A stretch of DNA of 5,615 nt from an uncultured Lachnospiraceae bacterium (GTDB lineage Bacteria; Bacillota; Clostridia; Lachnospirales; Lachnospiraceae). The stretch is from the NCBI GenBank assembly GCA_947305345.1, contig CAMZDH010000047.1:1-5615 (forward strand). The letters are read 5' to 3'. Positions 1 through 5,615 of the stretch are shown here, piece after piece (within the stretch, counting starts at the first letter, position 1; each line of letters starts with the position of its first letter). The notes under the pieces were generated by a model. The model did no database searches. It was not told where the DNA came from and saw only the letters and a program-made list of their open reading frames with translations. Made by a program: the position numbers and the translations under genes.

Positions 1-385
1 ACGATTTTTTGGAGATCCGCGTCGCCTGTTTCTTGCAGGCGATCTTCGGGAGCGACTCGACGAAAAGGAGGATAAGTACCGTCAGGATCAGCGTGCCGAG
101 CCAGTTGAACTTATCGCTTCCCGTCAGCATGATCACGAGCACCGTCGTCAGGGACGACGCCGCGATGTTGACCAGATTATTTCCGACCAGGATCGTGCTG
201 AGCGTCCAGTCGAACTTGTCCAGGAGTTTCAAGATCCGCTTCGCTTTCTTCACCCCGTCTTCCGCCTCGTTTTCAAGACGCACGCGGTTCGCGGACGAAA
301 GCGCCATTTCCACGCCGGAGAAAAACGCGGAAAGGAGGATCGTTACGAGAATGCCGGCAAGGACCGCGATCAGAACCCAGTTCAT
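1..385 (-). CDS. CNNM/CorC-family (DUF21) membrane protein, partial (N-terminal 128 codons)
   Basis: This gene has no stop codon in the window because it runs off the left edge. Reading leftward from the ATG at 385-383 gives 128 uninterrupted codons. What is seen: a hydrophobic first helix (about residues 3-22) ending in FFSGVEMALSS, a basic amphipathic stretch (R35 to K49), a helix with the motif ILVGNNLVNIAASS (about 65-78), another hydrophobic helix (about 95-109), and FVESLPKIACKK at 108-119. These match the DUF21 transmembrane domain of CNNM/CorC/HlyC proteins, where GNN and a GE-x-x-PK motif are typical; here GE is replaced by VE. CBS and C-terminal domains would lie outside the window. 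The family is linked to Mg2+ (and Co2+) transport, and 'hemolysin' is a legacy name. The start overlaps the upstream gene's stop as ATGA, and AAGGAGG sits 7 nt upstream, so it is translationally coupled to a diverged paralog of itself. Membrane-protein identity is firm; the ion transported is inferred. Confidence 0.88.
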   Translation of the reverse strand, partial: MNWVLIAVLAGILVTILLSAFFSGVEMALSSANRVRLENEAEDGVKKAKRILKLLDKFDWTLSTILVGNNLVNIAASSLTTVLVIMLTGSDKFNWLGTLILTVLILLFVESLPKIACKKQATRISKKS

Positions 386-1665
386 GATTCGTCCTCCTTT
401 TCTTCCGGCAGCACTTCAAAGCGCACCTTGTAAATGCGGTTCCGTTCGACGAGTTCGACCGTCACCCGGAGCGATTCGAAACAGAAGCCGTCGCCGTTCT
501 CCGGAATGGCGCCGAGCTCCTCAAGCACCCAGTCCGCGACGTGCTGGTTCGTAAACCGTTCCTCCGCCTCGGGATCCTTCTCCTCGTAGCCCATGAAATC
601 AAAGACCGCGAGCACCGTCTGGTCGCCGTCCGAAAGATACACGTTGTCGGAAAGCTTCACGATCGGTTCCTCGATCTCGTCGTCCTCGTCCCAGATCTCG
701 CCGACGATCTCCTCCAGAATGTCTTCCACGGTGACGATGCCGAGCGTGCCGCCGTAGCTGTCCGTGATGACCGCGATGTTCATCTTGTGCTTCGACATCT
801 CCTGAAGAAGCTCATGGATCTCCGTATTCTGATACGCGTAATAAACGGGATCGACCATCCTCGATAGTACTGGCAGACGGCCGGTCCGTAAATATTCTTT
901 CAAGTATTTCCGGATCTGGAGCACGCCGATCACATGGTCGATCGTCTGCTCATAAACCAGAAGGCGGCTGTGATTCTGCTCCCGGATGAAGGAAAGCACC
1001 TGTTTCGGCGACATGTTGATGTCGATCGCCTCGACGTCGACCCTAGGCGTCAGGATCGCATTCGCCGTCAGGTCGCCGAACTGCAATGCGGAGGAAATGA
1101 GTTCGCCCTGCTCTTCCGCGATCGACCCCTCTTCCGCCATGTCGTCGATGATGTCGTAAAGCTCATCCTCGGTGACGGTCGATTCCTCTTCGCCGCGGAA
1201 GAGTTTTCCGAACAGGTTCGCGATGCCGGTCAGCGCCTTCGAGAAGGGCCAGAACACCTTCATCAGCACGAAAAGAATGCCTGACACCGCAAGGCTGCAG
1301 GCTTCGTTTGCTTTTTTGCCGATGCTCTTCGGAAGCATTTCACCCAGGAAAAACATCGCGACCGTCATGAGAAAAGTGCTTGCGGTCACGGCGGACAGGC
1401 CGAAGAGCCGGTTCGCAAGCGCCGCAGCCGTGCCGGCCGCCGCGATGTGGGCGATGTTGGTGCAGATCAAGAGCGTGGTGATGGCGTCATCAAAATGCTC
1501 TAAGATGTATAGAACTCTCTTTGCCCGGCTATCTCCCCGCTCCGCCGCGACCTTCATCCGGTTTTTCGACACGGATGAAATGGCGGTTTCGGCGAGGGCC
1601 ATGAACATCGAGACGAGGAACAAAAGAACGATCAGTAAAATCGACGTTCGACTGTCAGGGTCCAT
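382..1665 (-). CDS. CNNM/CorC-HlyC family protein with DUF21, two CBS domains and CorC/HlyC C-terminal domain
   Basis: A 427-residue integral membrane protein with the full family architecture. The DUF21 transmembrane domain covers about residues 5-155, with AETAISS at 25-31 and the family signature LGEMLPK at 107-113. A CBS pair covers about 200-325: the first repeat opens with LTPRVDVEAID (205-215), and the second contains GTLGIVTVEDILEEIVGEI (306-324), a hallmark of CorC/HlyC proteins. An acidic hinge (DEDDEIEE, 326-333) leads to the CorC/HlyC C-terminal domain (about 335-420). Characterised relatives act in Mg2+ (and Co2+) transport, with CBS domains sensing nucleotide/Mg2+; that role here is inference from family. 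Length is normal for the family. It is first in a leftward operon with a second DUF21 gene, joined by an ATGA overlap, behind a strong promoter at 1737-1764. The start ATG at 1665 is the only sensible one because the first transmembrane helix begins within ten residues, but the AAAGGAG upstream is 15 nt away, unusually far. Confidence 0.93.
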   Translation of the reverse strand: MDPDSRTSILLIVLLFLVSMFMALAETAISSVSKNRMKVAAERGDSRAKRVLYILEHFDDAITTLLICTNIAHIAAAGTAAALANRLFGLSAVTASTFLMTVAMFFLGEMLPKSIGKKANEACSLAVSGILFVLMKVFWPFSKALTGIANLFGKLFRGEEESTVTEDELYDIIDDMAEEGSIAEEQGELISSALQFGDLTANAILTPRVDVEAIDINMSPKQVLSFIREQNHSRLLVYEQTIDHVIGVLQIRKYLKEYLRTGRLPVLSRMVDPVYYAYQNTEIHELLQEMSKHKMNIAVITDSYGGTLGIVTVEDILEEIVGEIWDEDDEIEEPIVKLSDNVYLSDGDQTVLAVFDFMGYEEKDPEAEERFTNQHVADWVLEELGAIPENGDGFCFESLRVTVELVERNRIYKVRFEVLPEEKEDES

Positions 1666-1680
1666 AATGGATCGATAAAA

Positions 1681-1687
1681 CTCCTTT
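1681..1687 (-). promoter_or_regulatory. Shine-Dalgarno AAAGGAG with long spacing to the CNNM start
   Basis: On the minus strand AAAGGAG is the only good purine-rich site upstream of the start at 1665, and 15 nt separate them instead of the usual 5-9. No in-frame ATG, GTG or TTG lies closer; an in-frame ATT (1668-1666) would shorten the gap to 12 nt. The site also overlaps a minimal ATG-TAA (1691-1686). Either initiation is weak or the leader RNA folds to shorten the gap. Confidence 0.55.
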
Positions 1688-1736
1688 ACATAAAAAATGC
1701 TTGTTTTCTGCTGTTATCCAAAATTATTTCAGTTTG

Positions 1737-1764
1737 ATTATAGCACAAATCCGCGTTTCGTCAA
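1737..1764 (-). promoter_or_regulatory. Sigma-A-type promoter for the leftward CNNM operon
   Basis: On the minus strand the -35 box is TTGACG (1764-1759, one mismatch to TTGACA) and the -10 box is a perfect TATAAT (1742-1737), separated by 16 bp. The predicted transcript starts near 1730 and has a leader of roughly 65 nt before the CNNM start at 1665. That leader is too short for a typical Mg2+ riboswitch. Confidence 0.85.
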
Positions 1765-1791
1765 GGAATATCGCCAAAAGGCCGGCGGTGG

Positions 1792-1820
1792 TTTACAATT
1801 TCGCCGCCATACGGTATAAT
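1792..1820 (+). promoter_or_regulatory. Sigma-A-type promoter for the PlsC-like acyltransferase
   Basis: The -35 box TTTACA (1792-1797) and a perfect -10 box TATAAT (1815-1820) are separated by the optimal 17 bp. Transcription should start near 1827, giving a leader of about 50 nt before the ATG at 1876. The first ATG of the open frame (1819) overlaps the last bases of the -10 box, so it would not be in the mRNA. The -35 box is 27 bp from the -35 box of the divergent CNNM promoter. Confidence 0.87.
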
Positions 1821-1862
1821 GCATTTCAAATCCGGCCAAAGCCCGGCAAAAGAATACGCACG

Positions 1863-1867
1863 AGGAG
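1863..1867 (+). promoter_or_regulatory. Ribosome binding site that sets the acyltransferase start
   Basis: AGGAG, within GAGGAGA, lies 8 nt before the ATG at 1876. It supports that start over the earlier in-frame ATG at 1819, which has no comparable site and lies upstream of the predicted transcription start. Confidence 0.8.
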
Positions 1868-1875
1868 AAACGCCT

Positions 1876-2721
1876 ATGCAGCCTCAAGGGGAACCCTTTG
1901 ATCCGAAGACAAAAGACTATCCTTTTCCGCTCTATACGGATCAGCATTATCTGATCGTTAAGAAAAACGACGGCACGGTCTTCGACGAGCACTATCCCTA
2001 CGTGGACACCTCAAAGAAGATGCGCTTCAAGATGTGGCTCGCGAGGATCCTGCTGTTCATCCTCGTCTTTCCGCTCGAACGGCTCGTGATGGGCTTAAAG
2101 GTCGAGGGAAAGGAAAACCTGAAAAAGCACCCGGAGCTCCTGAAAGGCGGGGCGGTCTCGATCTCCAACCACGTGCACAAATGGGATTACGTGGGCGCCC
2201 GTCTCGCGGTGAAACGCAAGGATATGATGATCCCGGTCTGGGCGCCGAACATCCGCGGCGAAAACGGAAAGATGATCCGTCTCGTCGGCGGCTTCCCGCT
2301 CCCCGAGAACGATCCCGGCGCCACGGCGACGTGCTTCCGCCAGGTCATCGACTATCTGAATCACGGCGGCTGGCTCCACATCTGCGCCGAAGGCAGCATG
2401 TGGGAATACTACCAGCCGATCCGCCCGTTCAAGAGAGGCGCGGCCTTCTTCGCCGTCAAATGCGATAAGCCCGTGGTGCCGATGGCCTATGTCTACCGGA
2501 AGGCCAGCTGGATCCGGAAACTCCTGTTCAAGGCGCCGGCAGACTTCACGCTCCGCATCGGGGAGCCGATCTATCCGGACAAGACCCTGAAAAGCACGGA
2601 GGCGCAGACGAAGCTATTGACGGAAGCGCACGCAGCGGTCTGCAGGCTCGCGGGCATCGCCCCCGAAAAGAATCTTTACCCGCCGATCTTCGATCACACA
2701 ACGCGCGTCGATTATTATTGA
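1876..2721 (+). CDS. PlsC-like lysophospholipid acyltransferase family protein (281 aa)
   Basis: Probably moves an acyl chain onto a lysophospholipid or similar acceptor at the inner face of the membrane. The catalytic H-x4-D motif is present as NHVHKWD (H99, D104). The second block appears as LVGGFPLPEN (136-145), the third as AEGSMW (E172 G173), and the fourth as VVPMAYVY (200-207). A hydrophobic stretch at about residues 53-68 precedes the core and could be a membrane anchor. Block three lacks the arginine of the usual EGTR, with Met175 in that place, and block two also lacks the usual arginine. A non-glycerophosphate acceptor is therefore possible; this is inference. The start at 1876 was chosen because of the ribosome binding site 8 nt upstream and because the longer frame's ATG at 1819 lies in the promoter -10 box. 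It is transcribed alone, with its own promoter and a strong terminator 14 bp after the stop. Family assignment is firm; the substrate is unknown. Confidence 0.87.
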   Translation: MQPQGEPFDPKTKDYPFPLYTDQHYLIVKKNDGTVFDEHYPYVDTSKKMRFKMWLARILLFILVFPLERLVMGLKVEGKENLKKHPELLKGGAVSISNHVHKWDYVGARLAVKRKDMMIPVWAPNIRGENGKMIRLVGGFPLPENDPGATATCFRQVIDYLNHGGWLHICAEGSMWEYYQPIRPFKRGAAFFAVKCDKPVVPMAYVYRKASWIRKLLFKAPADFTLRIGEPIYPDKTLKSTEAQTKLLTEAHAAVCRLAGIAPEKNLYPPIFDHTTRVDYY

Positions 2722-2734
2722 TATGCGCCCTGAT

Positions 2735-2768
2735 ACAACCCCGCAGGCTGCTGCGGGGTTGTTTTTTT
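2735..2768 (+). terminator. Rho-independent terminator after the PlsC-like gene
   Basis: A perfect 12-bp stem (2735-2746 paired with 2751-2762, core ACCCCGCAG/CTGCGGGGT) encloses a GCTG loop and runs into seven T residues (2762-2768). It begins 14 bp after the acyltransferase stop codon and separates that gene from the transporter operon. Confidence 0.95.
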
Positions 2769-2787
2769 CCTCCGCATCTGCTAAAAT
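2759..2787 (+). promoter_or_regulatory. Probable extended -10 promoter for the transporter-acyltransferase operon
   Basis: TG-C-TAAAAT (2779-2787) is an extended -10 element with one mismatch in the hexamer. A weak -35, TTGTTT (2759-2764), sits 17 bp upstream and falls within the terminator's stem end and T-tract. Transcription would start near 2794, about 26 nt before the ATG at 2820. Without this promoter the operon would depend on read-through of a strong terminator. Confidence 0.6.
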
Positions 2788-2819
2788 ATCAGAGATTTTG
2801 ATCCTGCAGGGAGACCTTT

Positions 2820-4286
2820 ATGAATTCTTATACCACCGTCAGTTTTTTCGATCCGGACGTCTGGAGAGGCGTCATGCTGATCGGCGTGCTCCTGCTCAGC
2901 CTGCTCGTTGCGAACATTCTGAAACGTAAGATCCCGTTTCTCAGGCGCTCCCTGATTCCGAATTCGGTGCTCGGCGGGATGCTCTTACTCATTGCCTCCG
3001 GCATCTCATACGCTGTCTCCGGCAAGTATCTCTTTAACCTCAGCATTTTCTCCAGCAACGGCTCCGGCATCCGGACCCTGGAGATCGTCACCTACCACTG
3101 TCTCGCGATCGGCTTCATTGCAATGACGCTCCGCCCGATGAAAAAGGCGGCCGGCGGAAAGCGCGGCATCGAGATTCTGAACTCCGGCGTGTCGACGATC
3201 GGCGCCTACATGCTGCAGGGCATCATCGGTATTCTGATCACGGTCGGCGCTGCTTTCCTGATCAAGGGCTTCGCGCCGGGAAGTGGCATTCTCCTGGCGT
3301 TCGGCTTCGGCCAGGGCACCGGTCAGGCGCTGAACATCGGCAAGAACTTTGACGCTTCGCTCGGCACTTCGTCGTACGCGAGCGTCGGCCTCGCGATCGC
3401 CGCCATCGGATTCCTCACGGCCAGCATCGCCGGCGTCATCTATCTCAACTATCTCCGCTCGAAGGGACGGCTTGCCGCCAAGGTGGAGAAGAATGCCGAG
3501 AGCCTTTCCATGCATGAGGTCCAGAACTCGGACGAGCCGCCGATGAACGAATCGATCGACAAGCTTTCGGTCCAGGTCGCGCTGGTCGCGGTTGCTTACG
3601 CGCTTGCCTACGGCATGATGTACCTGATCGGCAACGTGATCCTCGGCACGGGCTCCAGCCTCACCGGCACGATCTACGGCTTCAACTTCATCTTCGGTGT
3701 GCTTGCGGCCATATTGATCAAAGGCGTCCTGAACCTGTTCCGGAAGAAAAACTTCATCCGGCATCAGTACATGAACACCTTCCTTTTGAACCGCATCAGC
3801 GGCTTCGCGTTCGACATCATGATCGTCTCCGGCATCTGCGCGATCCAGATCCACCTGATCGCGGAATACTGGTGGGTCATTCTCCTGCTCTCGGTGTTCG
3901 GCGGGTTCCTCACGTTCCTCTACCTGAAGTTCGTCGCGAAGAAGCTGTTCCCGGCATATCAAAATGAGCAGTTCCTCGCATTCTTCGGCATGCTGACCGG
4001 CACGGCGTCGACCGGCATGATCCTGCTTCGGGAAGCGGATCCGGACTTGCAGTCCCCGGTTTCCGAAAATCTCGTCTATCAGAACTTCCCGGCGATATTA
4101 TTAGGTCTCCCGCTCCTCATCATCACGGGGCGGATCACCGCAAAGGCCGGCAGTCTTCAAACCACGCTCCTCATGGGCGGGCTGGTCCTTTTGTACTTCA
4201 TCGTACTCAACCTCTTCCTTTTCCGAAGCCTGATCTTCAAGAAGAAAAAGAAGAAGGGCGCGTCTTCGGAGACGGCTGAAAAATGA
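2820..4286 (+). CDS. Sodium:glutamate symporter (GltS/ESS-family)-like transporter
   Basis: A 488-residue polytopic membrane protein with about 10-12 hydrophobic segments arranged as two halves. The first half carries LIPNSVLGG (45-53) and a glycine-rich loop FGFGQGTGQALNIG (161-174). The second half carries a matching loop FFGMLTGTASTGMILLRE (388-405), followed by ADPDLQSPVSENLV. Two inverted halves with glycine-rich re-entrant loops and the LREADP motif fit the GltS family, which imports glutamate with Na+. A hydrophilic loop of about 40 residues (212-250) joins the halves. The protein is longer than E. coli GltS (about 400 aa) and ends in a strongly basic tail (six lysines, 474-479). The start is supported by GGGAG with a 6-nt gap. 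The stop overlaps the next start as ATGA, tying it to an acyltransferase. The substrate could be glutamate or another carboxylate, and the sequence alone does not settle it. Confidence 0.8.
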   Translation: MNSYTTVSFFDPDVWRGVMLIGVLLLSLLVANILKRKIPFLRRSLIPNSVLGGMLLLIASGISYAVSGKYLFNLSIFSSNGSGIRTLEIVTYHCLAIGFIAMTLRPMKKAAGGKRGIEILNSGVSTIGAYMLQGIIGILITVGAAFLIKGFAPGSGILLAFGFGQGTGQALNIGKNFDASLGTSSYASVGLAIAAIGFLTASIAGVIYLNYLRSKGRLAAKVEKNAESLSMHEVQNSDEPPMNESIDKLSVQVALVAVAYALAYGMMYLIGNVILGTGSSLTGTIYGFNFIFGVLAAILIKGVLNLFRKKNFIRHQYMNTFLLNRISGFAFDIMIVSGICAIQIHLIAEYWWVILLLSVFGGFLTFLYLKFVAKKLFPAYQNEQFLAFFGMLTGTASTGMILLREADPDLQSPVSENLVYQNFPAILLGLPLLIITGRITAKAGSLQTTLLMGGLVLLYFIVLNLFLFRSLIFKKKKKKGASSETAEK

Positions 4287-5533
4287 GCGATCCCAATTTG
4301 GATAAAGAGCATAAACATCCGGTCAAAAAGCACCTCCGCCTCCAGAAAGCCTTCTGGTATCTCGCCGAGGTGCTTTTCGGGCCGGTCCTGCGCCTCGTCC
4401 TGAACTTTCACTGCAAGACCGCGCGCCCGAAGGCGAAGACGTTCCTTGCGCTCTGCAATCACAACAACGACCTCGACTGCATCAGCATGGCCATCGGTCT
4501 CTGGCGTCATATGCGCTTCGTCGCAAGCGCGAACATCTTAAGCGGCTTTGCCGGGAAGCTGATTGCGCTGTTCCTAGGTCCGATTCCGCGGCGGAAAGGC
4601 GCCCGCGCGGACGATACCGTCGAACTCATCCTCGAAAACCTGAAGAACGGGATCAGCGTCGGGATGATGCCCGAAGGCAACCGCTCCTGGGACGGCGAGA
4701 CCATGTTCATTCCGAACCGGACAGGAGAAGTCGTCAAGGCGTCCGGGGCCGCACTCATCACCTACCGGATCCACGGCGAATTCCTGAAAACGCCCCGTTA
4801 CGGGAAGTACACCAGAAAAGGACCGTCCTCCGGCGAGCTGATTCGTGAGTATTCACCGGAAGAATTATCAAAAATGACCGTTGAAGAAATCAACGGCGTG
4901 ATTGCAAAAGACTTGTATGTAAATGCATTCGAAGATCAGAAGCATCCGCCGGAAGGGCTGAAGCGATTTAGGAAAAAAGGTCAAGAAATGATTCGCTACC
5001 GCGGCAAATGTCTCGCGGAGAGCATCGAAAGCATCCTGTATCTCTGCCCCGCCTGCAAACAGTTCGGCACGATCGAAAGCCGCGGCAACGGCTTTCACTG
5101 CCGCGCCAGCGGTCTTACAGGCACGGTCAATGAATACGGATTCTTATCCGGCGATCTCCCCTACGACAACCCCGTAGACTGGAATCACTTTCAAAAGGCG
5201 TACGTCAAGGCGCACGCCCGGGAATTCAAAGAAAAGACGGACGCGTTCTTTACCGACGAAGGCGCGCGCTTTTATGAAGTCCTCCCAACGGAAAAACGTC
5301 TTCTTTTCGAAAACGCGTCGCTCACGTTCTTTAGGGACCGGATCGAAGTCAGGGGAGAAAAAGACGTCCTTACCGTGCCGCTGTCGGACGTTTCGAGGAT
5401 CGGCGCGTTCCGTTCGAGGCGTCTCCTCTTTACCGCCGGGGAGACCTACTACGAAGCGGCGTTTCCCGGGATCGTCTCCGCCGTCAAATACGACGCGCTC
5501 TGGCGCGTCCTCACCGGCCGGGAGTATTTCTGA
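4283..5533 (+). CDS. Lysophospholipid acyltransferase with C-terminal zinc-ribbon-like and PH-like segments
   Basis: A 416-residue protein with a PlsC-type core at about residues 35-170. The core has NHNNDLD (H60, D65), the catalytic H-x4-D; GPIPRRKGA (99-107), block two with arginines; and PEGNRSW (130-136), the EGxRS block. Motifs are thus more canonical than in the acyltransferase upstream at 1876. A predicted 1-acylglycerol-3-phosphate-type acyl transfer is family inference. Beyond the core lies a charged helical stretch (SPEELSKMTVEEINGVIAKD, 191-210), then a zinc-knuckle-like CPAC (255-258) and HC (272-273), where the expected fourth Cys is Ser276. From about 338 a beta-rich domain resembling PH/GRAM folds runs to the end (ENASLTFFRDRIEV, then DVLTVPLSDVSRI). 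The start overlaps the transporter's stop (ATGA), and GGAG lies 11 nt upstream, so translation is probably coupled. A patch at 4841-5000 is much richer in A/T than its surroundings. The family is firm; the C-terminal domain labels are tentative. Confidence 0.87.
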   Translation: MSDPNLDKEHKHPVKKHLRLQKAFWYLAEVLFGPVLRLVLNFHCKTARPKAKTFLALCNHNNDLDCISMAIGLWRHMRFVASANILSGFAGKLIALFLGPIPRRKGARADDTVELILENLKNGISVGMMPEGNRSWDGETMFIPNRTGEVVKASGAALITYRIHGEFLKTPRYGKYTRKGPSSGELIREYSPEELSKMTVEEINGVIAKDLYVNAFEDQKHPPEGLKRFRKKGQEMIRYRGKCLAESIESILYLCPACKQFGTIESRGNGFHCRASGLTGTVNEYGFLSGDLPYDNPVDWNHFQKAYVKAHAREFKEKTDAFFTDEGARFYEVLPTEKRLLFENASLTFFRDRIEVRGEKDVLTVPLSDVSRIGAFRSRRLLFTAGETYYEAAFPGIVSAVKYDALWRVLTGREYF

Positions 5534-5549
5534 TCCTCCGCGCGCATAC

Positions 5550-5585
5550 AAAAACAGGGCTTCCGCGAAGAAGCCCTGTTTTTTT
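5550..5585 (+). terminator. Rho-independent terminator, possibly bidirectional
   Basis: A 14-bp perfect stem (5550-5563 paired with 5570-5583, core CAGGGCTTC/GAAGCCCTG) with a 6-nt CGCGAA loop runs into seven T residues (5579-5585). It starts 16 bp after the acyltransferase stop. Five A residues lead into the left arm, so it could also stop transcription arriving from the right. Confidence 0.93.
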
Positions 5586-5615
5586 GATCCGCAAAGCGCG
5601 CTTATTCCCCGAAGC

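Noticed and set aside
9..554. Rightward open frame opposite the two CNNM genes
   Set aside because: It is a low-complexity Arg/Ser-rich shadow; the minus strand carries the recognisable DUF21 and CorC/HlyC sequences over the same bases.
1666..1736. Possible Mg2+-sensing riboswitch (M-box) upstream of the CNNM operon
   Set aside because: The predicted leader is only about 65 nt and AT-rich, with no terminator hairpin, too short for an M-box.
1784..1808. 5-bp inverted repeat GGCGG/CCGCC around the -35 of the rightward promoter as an operator
   Set aside because: The arms are short and widely spaced in GC-rich DNA, so this is well within chance.
1819..1875. N-terminal extension of the PlsC-like protein by 19 residues from the ATG at 1819
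   Set aside because: The ATG lies in the promoter -10 box and has no ribosome binding site; the start at 1876 is better supported.
3006..3962. Long antisense open frame (318 codons) opposite the transporter gene
   Set aside because: Its composition is dominated by Asp, Arg, Glu, Ala and Val with no recognisable domain, as expected for the shadow of a GC-rich hydrophobic gene; the sense frame has clear family motifs.
4237..4257. A-rich lysine run at the end of the transporter gene as a programmed frameshift site
   Set aside because: The in-frame sequence is mixed AAG and AAA codons with at most five A in a row and no A-AAA-AAG heptamer; the next gene is already coupled by ATGA.
5586..5615. 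C-terminus of a leftward gene entering from the right edge (minus-strand frame ending FGE then TAA at 5604-5602)
   Set aside because: Only about four codons are visible. The bidirectional-looking terminator makes a convergent gene plausible, but there is not enough sequence to support it.

Overview
The window reads as a GC-rich stretch of bacterial chromosome, most likely from the Bacillota (Firmicutes). The reasons are strong AGGAGG-type ribosome binding sites, textbook sigma-A-type promoters (TATAAT with TTGACG or TTTACA), compact hairpin/T-tract terminators, and protein families that are common in Clostridia and Erysipelotrichia (tandem CNNM/CorC-type proteins, clostridial-style lysophospholipid acyltransferases, a GltS-type symporter). 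The phylum is an inference, and I would not name a genus.

The left third (1-1665) is a leftward operon of two CNNM/CorC-HlyC (DUF21) membrane proteins. The upstream gene is complete (427 aa: DUF21, two CBS domains, CorC/HlyC C-terminal domain). The second starts inside an ATGA overlap and runs off the left edge after 128 codons. A strong promoter at 1737-1764 drives them.

A roughly 210-bp intergenic region holds this leftward promoter back-to-back with an equally good rightward promoter (1792-1820), with 27 bp between the two -35 boxes. The rightward promoter drives a monocistronic PlsC-like acyltransferase. I place its start at 1876, not 1819, because the 1819 ATG lies inside the -10 box. 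A strong terminator (2735-2768) follows.

The right half (2820-5533) is a two-gene rightward operon: a GltS-type sodium:glutamate symporter-like transporter, then, through a second ATGA overlap, a larger acyltransferase with an acyltransferase core, a partly degenerate zinc-ribbon-like segment and a C-terminal beta-rich domain. A 14-bp hairpin terminator at 5550-5585, with A/T tracts on both sides, closes it.

Functionally this looks like an envelope neighbourhood: probable divalent-cation transporters, two phospholipid-type acyltransferases and an amino-acid/anion symporter. No mobile element, CRISPR array, RNA gene or defence cassette is visible, and I do not see a clearly new system. The points most worth a second look are the start correction, the divergent promoter pair, the non-canonical acyltransferase motifs, the transporter-acyltransferase coupling and the altered zinc ribbon.
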